Assembly (NCBI RefSeq): GCF_014256275.1
Contig: NZ_JACCFE010000002.1
Span: 310,001-374,000 of the forward strand
DNA from: Rhodococcus sp. 4CII
GTDB lineage: Bacteria > Actinomycetota > Actinomycetes > Mycobacteriales > Mycobacteriaceae
DNA length: 64,000 nucleotides
Direction: 5' to 3'
How positions within the stretch are numbered: the first letter of the stretch is position 1; every line of letters starts with the position of its first letter. This document shows, piece after piece, positions 18,260 through 26,376 of the stretch. The translations under genes and the position numbers were made by a program. The notes under the pieces are model-generated. The model searched no databases and had not been told where the DNA came from. It was given only the letters and a program-made list of their open reading frames with translations.

Positions 18260-18598
18260 ATGCCGACCTGGACGGATGTCGTGACGATCGGTGCGTCCCT
18301 GCCGGAGGTGCAGGAGAGCACGTCGTATCACACTCCGGCGCTGAAGGTGGCGGGCAGGCTGCTGGCCCGGTTGCGGGCCGAGTCGGACGGGGGCCTGGTG
18401 GTGATGTGCGACCTCGACGAGAAGGCGGCCCTGCTGGCCCAGGGCGCACCGTTCTACACCACACCGCACTACGACGGGCACGGTTCGATCCTCGTCGACC
18501 TCGAGAACGTCGACGTCACGCAGCTGACCGAACTGCTGCAGGATGCGTGGCGGATCACGGCACCGGCGAAGCTGCGCAAGCGGTTCGACCAGACCTGA
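18260..18598 (+). CDS. MmcQ/YjbR family protein
   Basis: A 112-residue single-domain protein of the MmcQ/YjbR family, a small alpha/beta fold often annotated as DNA-binding but with no proven general function. It shows the characteristic SLPEVQESTSYHTPALKVAG opening and a lysine/arginine-rich end (PAKLRKRFDQT). The frame is open well upstream inside rpe on the other strand; I start at the ATG at 18260, just after a possible CATACT -10 element, so it may be leaderless. It stands alone on the plus strand between rpe and the SDR gene, which points to an insertion into the ancestral fmt-rsmB-rpe order. Confidence 0.8.
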   Translation: MPTWTDVVTIGASLPEVQESTSYHTPALKVAGRLLARLRAESDGGLVVMCDLDEKAALLAQGAPFYTTPHYDGHGSILVDLENVDVTQLTELLQDAWRITAPAKLRKRFDQT

Positions 18599-18607
18599 CG
18601 AGAAGGC

Positions 18608-18646
18608 GAGGGCCCGGGCGGCGCCCGCACACCGGCCCGGACCCTC
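18608..18646. terminator. bidirectional hairpin between convergent genes
   Basis: Arms GAGGGCCCGGGC and GCCCGGACCCTC pair over 12 positions with one mismatch around a 15-base loop, centred between the MmcQ/YjbR stop and the SDR stop. It can serve both strands. Confidence 0.6.
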
Positions 18647-18658
18647 ATCGGATCGGCG

Positions 18659-19516
18659 TCAGACGCCGAGCTTGAGGCCCGCTCCCGCATCGACCCGGAG
18701 TTGCTGACCGGTGACGAACCGGGACTCGTCGGACGACAGGAACACCACGGCATGCGAGATGTCCTCCGGCTCGACCCACGGGGTGGGCATCGCCTGCATG
18801 AACGGGAACGTGACCTTCGCGTCCTCCGCGGTCGGGTTCTCCAGGTCGGGGCGGAACGTGCGGAACATCGGCGGGCTCTGCAGCATGTCGGTATTGCAGT
18901 TGGTGGGATGGATCGCGTTGACGCGGATGGATTTCGGGCCGAGGGTGAGCGCGAGCGAATTCGTGTAGGTCCACAGCATCTTCTTGGCCAGCCCGTACCC
19001 GTCGCCGCCCGGCCCCTGCAGCGCTTGCTGACCGTTCAGCCCGGTCTGCGGGACCAACCCGGCCACCGATCCGGTCGCGATGATCGACGCGCCGGCATCC
19101 AGGTGCGGGAGGGCCGAGTGGATCGTGTTGACCACGCCGACGAAGTCGACGTCGAACGCGTCGACGAATCCCTCGACCGGCACGTCGTTGCCGAGGGGCG
19201 CGATCCCCGCGTTGGCGACCACGACGTCCAGCCGCCCCAGCGTCGCGACCGCGGCGTCGAGTGCGCGCGTCAGCGCGGCGCGGTCGCGAACGTCCACCTT
19301 GGCGGTGACGACCCGGCGTCCCGCCTTCTCGACGAGCCGGCCGGTCTCCTCGAGGTCGGCCTCGGTCGCCAGCGGGTACTCGTTGGACGCGATGTCCTCG
19401 CACAGGTCGAAGGCGATGATGTCGGCGCCTTCGTCGGCGAGATGCACTGCGTGACTACGACCCTGACCCCGCGCCGCTCCCGTGACGAGAACGACCTTCC
19501 CCGCTACCCGATTCAT
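18659..19516 (-). CDS. mycofactocin-coupled-type SDR oxidoreductase
   Basis: A 285-residue short-chain dehydrogenase. The dinucleotide-binding motif TGAARGQGRSH is at residues 12-22, NAG follows near residue 109, and the catalytic Tyr and Lys are in YGLAKK. The RGQGRSHAVHLADEGADIIAFDLC stretch and long insertions resemble the subfamily that works with the peptide cofactor mycofactocin or a tightly held NAD (carveol dehydrogenase-like), acting on secondary alcohols; the substrate is unknown. The ATG at 19516 has a GGAGG site. Upstream lie two 14-base operators matching the KstR consensus, so steroid-linked control is possible. It breaks the usual rsmB-rpe neighbourhood, suggesting later insertion. 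Confidence 0.85.
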   Translation of the reverse strand: MNRVAGKVVLVTGAARGQGRSHAVHLADEGADIIAFDLCEDIASNEYPLATEADLEETGRLVEKAGRRVVTAKVDVRDRAALTRALDAAVATLGRLDVVVANAGIAPLGNDVPVEGFVDAFDVDFVGVVNTIHSALPHLDAGASIIATGSVAGLVPQTGLNGQQALQGPGGDGYGLAKKMLWTYTNSLALTLGPKSIRVNAIHPTNCNTDMLQSPPMFRTFRPDLENPTAEDAKVTFPFMQAMPTPWVEPEDISHAVVFLSSDESRFVTGQQLRVDAGAGLKLGV

Positions 19517-19563
19517 CTGTAGTCCTCCGCTCGCTTCGTGACGTACGTCCCTTCGCGTGGAGA

Positions 19564-19591
19564 ATTAGAACACGTTTTACCGCAAAGTGAA
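19564..19591 (-). promoter_or_regulatory. likely promoter of the SDR gene
   Basis: On the minus strand TTCACT (19586-19591) and TCTAAT (19564-19569) lie 16 bases apart and fit a vegetative promoter. Each hexamer is overlapped by one of the two KstR-like boxes, which suits repression. Confidence 0.45.
19566..19579. promoter_or_regulatory. KstR-like operator box 1
   Basis: TAGAACACGTTTTA matches the published KstR consensus TNNAACNNGTTNNA at every fixed position. It overlaps the proposed -10 element of the SDR gene, 50 bases before its start. Confidence 0.6.
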
Positions 19592-19601
19592 ACAGGTTCT
19601 A
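19588..19601. promoter_or_regulatory. KstR-like operator box 2
   Basis: TGAAACAGGTTCTA is a second full match to TNNAACNNGTTNNA, centred 22 bases (about two helical turns) from box 1, overlapping the proposed -35 element. Confidence 0.6.
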
Positions 19602-19628
19602 CCGAACCTCGGCGGGGGCCCGACCGCG

Positions 19629-21056
19629 CTACGGCTTACGCAGCGCGGCCATGAACATCGCGTCGGTGCCGTGCCGGTGCGGCCAGAGCTGGACCCCCGG
19701 CCCCTCCCCCAGATCCGGGACGCCGGGGACGAGCTCACGGGTGTCGAGCGCGGTGAGGCCGTGGCGGCGCACCGCGTCCGCGACCACCGCCACCGTCTCC
19801 GAGAGGTGCGGAGAACACGTCGAGTACAGGATCACACCGCCCGGGCGCACGAGCTGAGCGGCCGACGCGAGGAGTTCCCGTTGCAGTTTCGCCAGACCCG
19901 CCACGTCCGACGGCTGCCGGCGCCACCGCGCCTCCGGCCGCCGGCGCAGCGCACCCAGCCCGGTGCACGGGGCGTCGACGAGGATGCGGTCGTACCCGCC
20001 CGCCAGCCCCGAATCGCGCCCGTCGGCGACGTGCACGTCCACCGGAAGTTCCTTCGTCGTCTTGCGGATCAGGTCGGCGCGGTGCGCCACCGGCTCCACG
20101 GCGTCGAGGCGTCCGCCCTCGATTCCGGCGAGAGCGCCGAGCAGTGCGGCCTTGCCACCCGGTCCCGCGCACAGGTCGAGCCAGCGGCCCGCGTCCGGTC
20201 CGTCCAGCGGCGCCAGCGACAGCGCGCGGGCGACGAGCTGACTGCCCTCGTCCTGCACCCCGGCGAGTCCTTCCCGGACGGCGTCGAGCAGGCCGGGATC
20301 GCCGCCGTCCAGATAGACCGCGTACGGCGAGTACCGCCCGACCTCGCCGCCGGTGGCCAGCGCGAGTTCCTCCGAGGAGATCTCTCCGGGGCGGGCGACG
20401 AGATGCACCGCCGGACGGGCGTCGTCGGCGACGAGCACGTCCTCGAGCTCACCGGCATCGGCGCCGAGCGCGTCGGCGAACACCTGGGCGATCCACGTGG
20501 GGTGGGCGTGCTCGAACGCCAGCCGCCCCACCGGATCGGCCGGGGCCAGCCGCTCCACCCATTCCGCCTCGGACCGCTCGGACACCCGGCGCAGCACGGC
20601 GTTGACGAAGCCGGCCTTCCCCGGACCGGCCTCCGCGCGCACGAGGTCGACGGACGTCGCGACGGCGGCGTGTGGGGCGACGCGGGTGCGCAGAAGCTGG
20701 TAGGCGCCCAGCTGGAGGACGTCGAGGAGCGGTCCGTCGATCTCCTCGATCGGCCTGCCCGCGCAGTCGGCGATCACGGCGTCGAGGAGCCCCCTCGCAC
20801 GGGCGGCGCCGTATGCCAGTTCGGTGGCGAGTGCGGCATCGCGGCCGTCCAGGCGGCGCTCGCGCAGAAGTCCGGGCAGCACGAGGTTGGCGTAGGCGTC
20901 GCGTTCCCGCACGGCGCGCAGCACGTCCCGCGCGGCGAGCCGCGGCTGGTCGAGCCCCGACTGGGACGCGTCGGGGCGGCGGGCCTGGCGGGGCCGGTTG
21001 TTCCGGCTCCCCGAGCCGGACTGGCCGCGACGGGCGGGCCTTCTGGATTCGCTCAC
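19629..21056 (-). CDS. rsmB: 16S rRNA m5C methyltransferase RsmB
   Basis: The 475-residue enzyme methylates a cytosine (C967 in E. coli numbering) of 16S rRNA. Residues after a basic, low-complexity N-terminus form a NusB-like RNA-binding domain. The C-terminal half is a SAM-dependent methyltransferase with CAGPGGKAALL, DAPCTGLG (releasing Cys) and YSTCS (nucleophilic Cys). The frame extends upstream; I place the start at the GTG at 21056, whose GTGA overlaps the fmt stop. The fmt-rsmB pairing is widespread. Normally the next gene would be rpe, but two unrelated genes intervene here. Confidence 0.94.
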   Translation of the reverse strand: MSESRRPARRGQSGSGSRNNRPRQARRPDASQSGLDQPRLAARDVLRAVRERDAYANLVLPGLLRERRLDGRDAALATELAYGAARARGLLDAVIADCAGRPIEEIDGPLLDVLQLGAYQLLRTRVAPHAAVATSVDLVRAEAGPGKAGFVNAVLRRVSERSEAEWVERLAPADPVGRLAFEHAHPTWIAQVFADALGADAGELEDVLVADDARPAVHLVARPGEISSEELALATGGEVGRYSPYAVYLDGGDPGLLDAVREGLAGVQDEGSQLVARALSLAPLDGPDAGRWLDLCAGPGGKAALLGALAGIEGGRLDAVEPVAHRADLIRKTTKELPVDVHVADGRDSGLAGGYDRILVDAPCTGLGALRRRPEARWRRQPSDVAGLAKLQRELLASAAQLVRPGGVILYSTCSPHLSETVAVVADAVRRHGLTALDTRELVPGVPDLGEGPGVQLWPHRHGTDAMFMAALRKP

Positions 21057-21976
21057 TGTGCCCGTACCTCCGCGTCGAGTCGTGCGCCTCGCGCCCAGTC
21101 GAGGGCGGCCATCTGTTTCTTGCCCTGCGGCTGGATGCGGTCGAGACGCACCGCCGTCGTGGACGTGCCGATCAGGAATCCGGACTTGGTCACCGAGATC
21201 TCGCCCGGCTCCAGCCGTTCGTCCGTCGGGGTGACCGGGCCGACCTTGACGCGCAGATCCCCGATCGTGGTCCAGGCGCCGGGCGCGGGGGTCACCGACC
21301 GGACGTGCCGGTCGACCACCGCAGCCGTTCTGTCCCACCGGATCCGGGCCGCCTCGACCGTCACCTTGGGGGCGTGCGAGACCCCCTCGGCCGATTGCGG
21401 GATCGCGGCGATCGCGCCGTCCTCGATCCCGTCGAGAACCGACTCCAGGAGCACGGCACCGCTGTCCGCCAGCCGTCCGAGCAGGTCACCGGCGGTATCG
21501 GTGTCTCGAATGCGCTCGGTGACCACGCCGTAGACCGGCCCGGTGTCCATCCCCGACTCCAGCCGGAACGCGCTCGCGCCGGTCATGTCCTCACCCGCGC
21601 CGATCGCGGCCTGCACGGGCGCGGCGCCGCGCCAGGCAGGCAGCAGCGAGAAGTGCAGGTTCACCCAGCCGTGCACCGGGATGTCGAGAACCTTCTGCGG
21701 CAGCAGCGCCCCGTAGGCGACGACGGGCGCGCAGTCGGGCGCCAGGTCGGTGAGCCGCGCCAGGAATTCCGGTTCCGAGGGCCGCTGCGGAGTGAGCACC
21801 TCGATGCCGTGCGAGTCGGCGAGGGCACCGATCGGCGAGCGAACCACCTTGCGTCCGCGACCCGCGACCGCGTCGGGGCGGGTGATCACGGCCACGACGT
21901 CGTGCCGCGGGGAGCGGATCAGGCGTTCGAGGGAGGGAACGGCGGGTTCGGGGGTTCCGGCGAAGACTATGCGCAC
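21053..21976 (-). CDS. fmt: methionyl-tRNA formyltransferase
   Basis: This 307-residue enzyme formylates initiator methionyl-tRNA using 10-formyl-tetrahydrofolate. The N-terminal formyltransferase domain begins RIVFAGTPEPAVPSL and carries the catalytic Asn106 and His108 in NLHFSLLPAWRG, plus the family segment GDLLGRLADSG; the C-terminal OB-like domain binds tRNA. The frame is open further upstream, but the GTG at 21976 gives the conserved MRIVFAG start. It overlaps rsmB by four bases. Upstream is a roughly 250-base divergent gap in which TATCGT on the minus strand is a possible -10 element. Confidence 0.95.
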   Translation of the reverse strand: MRIVFAGTPEPAVPSLERLIRSPRHDVVAVITRPDAVAGRGRKVVRSPIGALADSHGIEVLTPQRPSEPEFLARLTDLAPDCAPVVAYGALLPQKVLDIPVHGWVNLHFSLLPAWRGAAPVQAAIGAGEDMTGASAFRLESGMDTGPVYGVVTERIRDTDTAGDLLGRLADSGAVLLESVLDGIEDGAIAAIPQSAEGVSHAPKVTVEAARIRWDRTAAVVDRHVRSVTPAPGAWTTIGDLRVKVGPVTPTDERLEPGEISVTKSGFLIGTSTTAVRLDRIQPQGKKQMAALDWARGARLDAEVRAQ

Positions 21977-22225
21977 GTCGGCGACCCACACGACGGACGG
22001 TGGACCGCTGCGCGGGCCGAAACGATACTCACGAAGAATGCTCCCCTTCGATGGACGATGTGCCGACCAGTCTAGGGAGTCGGACTGCGGCCATAACACT
22101 CGGCGAACAGTCGGTGTGACGATTCGGCAGAACCGCACACAGTGGCGGCGGACGGGTATTGACTGTCCTGAGGCCGGCGCGAACGGTCGGGCCGGTGTCC
22201 CGTTTTCGAACCTCTGGAGGTAACG

Positions 22226-22432
22226 ATGGCAGGAATTGAGAGCAAGTTCGACAAGGCCTACGAGACGAAGCCCATCGAAGAACTGGCCAGTGCCCCCGTC
22301 GCCGCACTGCAGGGCGTGAGCGATTCCGACGCCGAACATCTGGCAGCCGCGTTCAACATCAAGACGGTGAAGGACCTCGGCACCAACAAGTACTTCCTGT
22401 GGGCGCAGGCCGTCGCGAAACTGGCGGAGTAG
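22226..22432 (+). CDS. small conserved protein, helix-hairpin-helix-like
   Basis: A 68-residue acidic protein. The segment PIEELASAPVAALQGVSDSD followed by AFNIKTVKDLG looks like a helix-hairpin-helix or related small helical domain seen in several actinobacterial small proteins. It has no signal peptide or membrane segment. A strong CTGGAGGTAACG ribosome binding site precedes the ATG, TTGACT about 60 bases upstream could be a -35 element, and a perfect terminator hairpin follows the stop, so this is a real single-gene transcript. Function unknown; a nucleic-acid-binding role is only a guess. Confidence 0.75.
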   Translation: MAGIESKFDKAYETKPIEELASAPVAALQGVSDSDAEHLAAAFNIKTVKDLGTNKYFLWAQAVAKLAE

Positions 22433-22485
22433 CAGCCACCCGGGGAGCGGGGAGCCGTGCAGTGCACGACTCCCCGCTCCGGCTG
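22433..22485. terminator. strong bidirectional terminator
   Basis: Nested perfect stems: CAGCC/GGCTG outside, GGAGCGGGGAG/CTCCCCGCTCC (11 bases), then CGTGC-AGT-GCACG. It lies between the small plus-strand gene and the stop of the minus-strand hydrolase and can end both transcripts. Confidence 0.75.
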
Positions 22486-22492
22486 TGCGGTC

Positions 22493-23470
22493 CTACCGGT
22501 TACTGTCGACGACGACCTCCGGGATGCCCGCGCCGACCGGAACGAATTCGCACCGGGCGTGCGGGGTCGCGGCAGGATCGAGCGCCGACCGGACCAGATC
22601 GAGCGCGAACGGATCGTACGGAGCCCGGAAGTGTCCGGTGCCGTCCTGCGGGCAGCGATCCTGGATGAGGATGTTCTCCGCCCCGGCGCCGCGGAGCGCC
22701 ATGTTCGTGTACGGCTGGATCATTTCGTCGTACCGCGAACCGATCGTCGTGTAGGAGACGCCCGGGACGGTGTCGCCGCCCGCGTTGAGGGCGTTCATGA
22801 ACGGCGAGTTCTGCATCTGCTGGCTCACGGCGACCGACGTCACCGCTCGGGCGAACTCCGGTCCTCCGGGAATTGCCTGCACGATCGGGACAAGTCCGTA
22901 CATCACTCCGCCATAGCTGGGCGATGCCAGCCCGACCCAGCGGTCGACGAACGGGGCGCCGCCGAGTTTGTTGACGTAGTACCTGCTGACGTTCGCGCCC
23001 TGCGAATATCCGACGATGTCGACCTCGGCGGCACCGGTCGCCTCGCGCACCCGGTCGACGAACCCGCCGAACTCCTCGGCGCTCGCGACGATGTCCTCGG
23101 TGCCGAACGAATCGGCAGCCGGCGCTCCGCCGTAGTTGAGCGCGAAGACGCAGTAGCCGTCCGCGGCGAGCATCGGCGACAGGGCAGCCCAGTCCGCGTA
23201 GGCGCTGGCGTCCGTGCCGTGCGCCAGAACCACCGGGTCGGGACGGTCGGGCGAGGGCGTGCACGAGAAGTCGTTCGATCCCGCGGGTGCGCTGTCCGGG
23301 TGGTCGTGCGCGTACGCGGCGGCGGCACTACGATCGCTCTGGGGAAGCCCGGCCGCGGCGGGCACGACGGGTTCGGGCGGTGAGGCGTCGTCCGCACGGG
23401 CGGTGGACACTGCGCCGGACATCAGCAGGACGACACCCGCGACGACCGCACCGGTATCCCGAAACCTCAT
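22493..23470 (-). CDS. secreted lipase/esterase-like alpha/beta hydrolase
   Basis: A 325-residue protein with an N-terminal signal peptide (hydrophobic core about residues 8-20, likely cleavage after ARA at 26). The mature alpha/beta-hydrolase fold has the oxyanion motif VVLAHGT, the nucleophile elbow GYSQG with Ser156, and a likely catalytic His in GTGHF near the end. It resembles extracellular class 2 lipases of actinomycetes; the four Cys after the signal peptide could form disulfides. I use the ATG at 23470 (GGGAGAG upstream) rather than the long upstream frame. It lies just after the PadR regulator on the same strand and may be under its control. Confidence 0.85.
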   Translation of the reverse strand: MRFRDTGAVVAGVVLLMSGAVSTARADDASPPEPVVPAAAGLPQSDRSAAAAYAHDHPDSAPAGSNDFSCTPSPDRPDPVVLAHGTDASAYADWAALSPMLAADGYCVFALNYGGAPAADSFGTEDIVASAEEFGGFVDRVREATGAAEVDIVGYSQGANVSRYYVNKLGGAPFVDRWVGLASPSYGGVMYGLVPIVQAIPGGPEFARAVTSVAVSQQMQNSPFMNALNAGGDTVPGVSYTTIGSRYDEMIQPYTNMALRGAGAENILIQDRCPQDGTGHFRAPYDPFALDLVRSALDPAATPHARCEFVPVGAGIPEVVVDSNR

Positions 23471-23567
23471 GATCTCTCCCGACTTCGCTGTGATGTTCTG
23501 TGAACCCTCCCAGAAGGTGCACGCGATGTCGCGTCGAGACGGCGGGTCCGCGGCGGGGTGGGGCACC

Positions 23568-24224
23568 TTACGAGTCGGCCTCATCCTTGCCCGCGTCGCT
23601 CTGATCGTCTTCCGCGAGAAGGCGATACAACGCGCGCCGCGCTTCGGTGAGAATTTCGCCGGCGCGCCGGACCTGGTCGTCGTCGCCGACCGCGGCAACC
23701 TGTCCCGCGGCACCCATCAGCAGCCCGATCAGTCCCCGCAGGTCCTCGGCAGGCCTGCCGACGCTCTCCCGCACGTCGTCCCACGGGGTGCCGAGTTCGG
23801 TCTTGTTCGCTTCGACGAAGGCCGCGCCCTCATCCGTGAGGCGCGCGGTCTTGCGGCCCGCCACCTTTTCGATGAGCACCAGGCCCTCGTCCTCGAGCTG
23901 CGACAGCGCGGGATAGATCGATCCGGGACTGGGCTTCCACACCCCGTCGCTGCGTCCGACGATCTGCTGGATCAGCTCGTAGCCGTGCATCGGCTGCTCG
24001 GTGAGCAGCAGCAGGATCGCGGAGCGGACATCGCCGCGCCGTCCCCGCCCACCCCGCCCGCGTCCGCGGCCGAAGTGCATTCCGGGCCCGAAGCTGGGAC
24101 CACCCTCGGGGCCGAAGCCGCCTCGGCGGTGTCCGTGACGGTGCGGCCCCTCGGGCCGTGCCATCCGTTCGCGTCCGAATCGTTCCCGTCGGGAACCCCT
24201 GTGTTCGAAATGGAAGTCTTCCAT
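23568..24224 (-). CDS. PadR-family transcriptional regulator with His/Gly/Arg-rich N-terminus
   Basis: A 218-residue regulator. Residues about 66-145 form the PadR winged helix (MHGYELIQQIV, PSPGSIYPALSQLEDEGL, KTARLTDEG), followed by a helical dimerisation region. Ahead of it lies an unusual 65-residue tail rich in His, Gly and Arg (for example PHRHGHRRGGFGPEGG), possibly metal- or nucleic-acid-binding. Two ATGs stand in tandem; the second, at 24224, is six bases after AGGAGG and is preferred. A 26-base palindrome just upstream is the likely autoregulatory operator. PadR proteins usually repress their own gene and a neighbour; the downstream lipase-like gene is a candidate target. Confidence 0.9.
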   Translation of the reverse strand: MEDFHFEHRGSRRERFGRERMARPEGPHRHGHRRGGFGPEGGPSFGPGMHFGRGRGRGGRGRRGDVRSAILLLLTEQPMHGYELIQQIVGRSDGVWKPSPGSIYPALSQLEDEGLVLIEKVAGRKTARLTDEGAAFVEANKTELGTPWDDVRESVGRPAEDLRGLIGLLMGAAGQVAAVGDDDQVRRAGEILTEARRALYRLLAEDDQSDAGKDEADS

Positions 24225-24238
24225 CATCAGCCTCCTTC

Positions 24239-24264
24239 TATATCGCTGATGCATCAACGATATA
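24239..24264. promoter_or_regulatory. palindromic operator of the PadR gene
   Basis: Outer arms TATATCG and CGATATA flank the inner palindrome TGATGCATCA. The whole 26 bases are symmetric except for one mismatched pair. It lies directly upstream of the AGGAGG site and overlaps TATCGT, a -10 candidate placed 17 bases after TTGCCC, as expected for autorepression. Confidence 0.65.
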
Positions 24265-24311
24265 TCGTCAATGGGAGTCGGGCAAGACCCAATATCTGTG
24301 ACGGTGGTCTA

Positions 24312-26330
24312 CTACCCGATGCGCATCGGGTCGATCTGAACCCTCGCGGGCTGCGAGTCCTTACGGGCACTCCGCACCGACTGCGCCTCCCCCAGCGCCT
24401 TGGCGAGCGGTTTCCCCTCGCCACGGGGCACCCGGATCAGCATGCGCTCCACCTCTGCCGGCTCCGGTGCGTCACCGGAGAACGGCAGTCGCTCCCCGGC
24501 GGGCAATTCGACCGGTCCGAGCAATTCCGCATTCGCCGGTAATTGGGCGAGGTCCAGGAGGTCGGCGATCGCCTTCGCGCTGCCGTCGATCGCCGCGAGA
24601 TGGATGGCGGGCGGAAATCCGACCTCCGCCCGCTCCTCGTACTGCGCGCGCGCGTGCCCGACCGGATCCCAGCGCACCAGCGCCTGCACCGTCGGAATGC
24701 CCGAATCCGCCACCACGACCACCTGGCCTCCGTCGGCGAACGGGCGCACCAGCGACGACGCCGTCATCCACCGCCGCAACGTCTCCTCGGCCGCGCGCAG
24801 ATCGGGCCGGCCGAGCAGCGCCCAGCCGTCGAGCAGCAATGCGGCGCCGTAGCCGCCCGGCATCACCGGTTCGGCCCCGACCGTCGACACGACCAGGGTG
24901 GGCCCCTGCTTCACCTCGTCGACGACATCCGTCCCGCCCGACATCCTGACCGCGACGCCCGGGAACGCGCGGCCGAGTTCCTCGGCGGTGCGTCCGGCAC
25001 CGACCACGACGGCCCGCAGCGCCCGCGCGCCGCACGCGTGGCAGCGGTGCGCGGCGTCGGCGACGCCACACCACCGGCACGCCGGTGTTCCCGCCCCGTC
25101 CGGGCCGGCCGCCGACGGCAGCGCGAGAGGTCCGTTGCAGCGACGGCATCGCGCCGGCGCCCGGCACTTGCCGCACGCGAGACTGGGGACGTACCCGCGC
25201 CGGGGAACCTGGACCAGCACGCCCCGGCCGGCGCCCAGCGCCTCCCGGGCTGCCGCGAAGGCGATGGCGGGCAACCGGGCGGCACGCGCGCCCGGGTCAC
25301 GGGCCAGGGCGTGATCACTGTCCGCGAGTGCGGTGATCTTCGGTGCGGCCGCCCGCACCGCATCCCGGGAGGCCACGACGTCGTGCGCCCAGCCCGAGTC
25401 GACCAGGGCCTGCGCCTCGGCGGTGCGGGCGTGTCCGGCCAGCACCACCGCGCACCCGCCGGCGTACGCGCGCAGCAGCGCCACCTCGCGGGCGTGCGGA
25501 TAGGGAGCGCGGGGCTCGGAATGGTTGTCGTCGCCGTCGTCCCAGACCACGATCAGCCCGGTCCGAGGAGTCGGCGCGAACACCGAACTCCGGGTGCCCA
25601 CCACCACCCTGGCCGTCCCCCGCAGCGCGGCCAGCCAGCGCCGGTAACGCAGAGCGGGACCGAGCCCGGCGGCGAGACCGACGACGGCATCCTTGCCCAG
25701 CACAGCCTCCACCGCCGCGACCACGCGGTCGAGATCACGCTGATCGGGGACGACGACGACGGTGCTTGCCCCGGTGGCGGCGACGAGTCCCGACAGTTCC
25801 GCGAGACGCGCAGGCCAGTCCTCACCGGGAAGCGCCTGCCAGACCGCGCGCGGGGCGCGCCCCGCGCGAAGTGCGGTGAGGAACGCCTCGCCGTGCACGT
25901 ACCGGGCCCACGCGTCGGTCGGAACCGCCGTGCCCGATATCTCAGGGGGTTCGGACGCGGCCTCGGACTCCGCCCGCGCGTGCCGCGGCGGGATCGCCAG
26001 CCGCAGCACGTCGGCGCGGGTTCCGGCATACCGGCCCGCGACGAGGTCGACCACCCGGGTCATCTCCTCGGTGAGCACTCGCTCGGGCGAGATCACCCGT
26101 TCCAGCCAGCCGAAGCGGCCCTGGTGGTCGCTCGTCGCGTTGCGGGAGACGACGAACCCGTCGACGAGGCGCCCCGCGAATCGGATGCGGACGCGGACCC
26201 CGGGCTGCGCCTGTTCGTCGAGTTCCTTCGGAACGAGGTAGTCGAATTCGCGGTCGAGGTGGGCGAGCGGAAGGAGCGGCAGCACCCGGGCGACCGGATC
26301 TATTTCTGCCGCAACCTTTTCCGCGCTCAC
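24312..26330 (-). CDS. priA: PriA-like primosomal protein without helicase motifs
   Basis: The 672-residue protein aligns by eye with PriA (N-terminal LLPLAHLDREFDYLVP 3' DNA-binding domain, paired zinc-binding CxxC motifs in the middle, C-terminal VQIDPMRIG). However, the Walker A motif GxxGxGKT is absent and the DEAD/DEEH box is replaced by WDDGDDNH. This is the known actinobacterial form, which is unlikely to be an active helicase and may only bind stalled forks. The GTG start at 26330 lies within a strong hairpin and has no clear ribosome binding site. It follows metK by 46 bases. Confidence 0.9.
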   Translation of the reverse strand: MSAEKVAAEIDPVARVLPLLPLAHLDREFDYLVPKELDEQAQPGVRVRIRFAGRLVDGFVVSRNATSDHQGRFGWLERVISPERVLTEEMTRVVDLVAGRYAGTRADVLRLAIPPRHARAESEAASEPPEISGTAVPTDAWARYVHGEAFLTALRAGRAPRAVWQALPGEDWPARLAELSGLVAATGASTVVVVPDQRDLDRVVAAVEAVLGKDAVVGLAAGLGPALRYRRWLAALRGTARVVVGTRSSVFAPTPRTGLIVVWDDGDDNHSEPRAPYPHAREVALLRAYAGGCAVVLAGHARTAEAQALVDSGWAHDVVASRDAVRAAAPKITALADSDHALARDPGARAARLPAIAFAAAREALGAGRGVLVQVPRRGYVPSLACGKCRAPARCRRCNGPLALPSAAGPDGAGTPACRWCGVADAAHRCHACGARALRAVVVGAGRTAEELGRAFPGVAVRMSGGTDVVDEVKQGPTLVVSTVGAEPVMPGGYGAALLLDGWALLGRPDLRAAEETLRRWMTASSLVRPFADGGQVVVVADSGIPTVQALVRWDPVGHARAQYEERAEVGFPPAIHLAAIDGSAKAIADLLDLAQLPANAELLGPVELPAGERLPFSGDAPEPAEVERMLIRVPRGEGKPLAKALGEAQSVRSARKDSQPARVQIDPMRIG

Positions 26331-26355
26331 GCGCCGCCGCCTACCGGGGCGGCGC
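26331..26355 (-). promoter_or_regulatory. hairpin at the priA start
   Basis: Perfect 8-base arms GCGCCGCC and GGCGGCGC around a 9-base loop lie between the metK stop and the priA GTG; the 3' arm touches the start codon. It may attenuate read-through from metK or mask priA initiation. Confidence 0.4.
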
Positions 26356-26376
26356 CCGCCGCGCCGAGACGACCGA

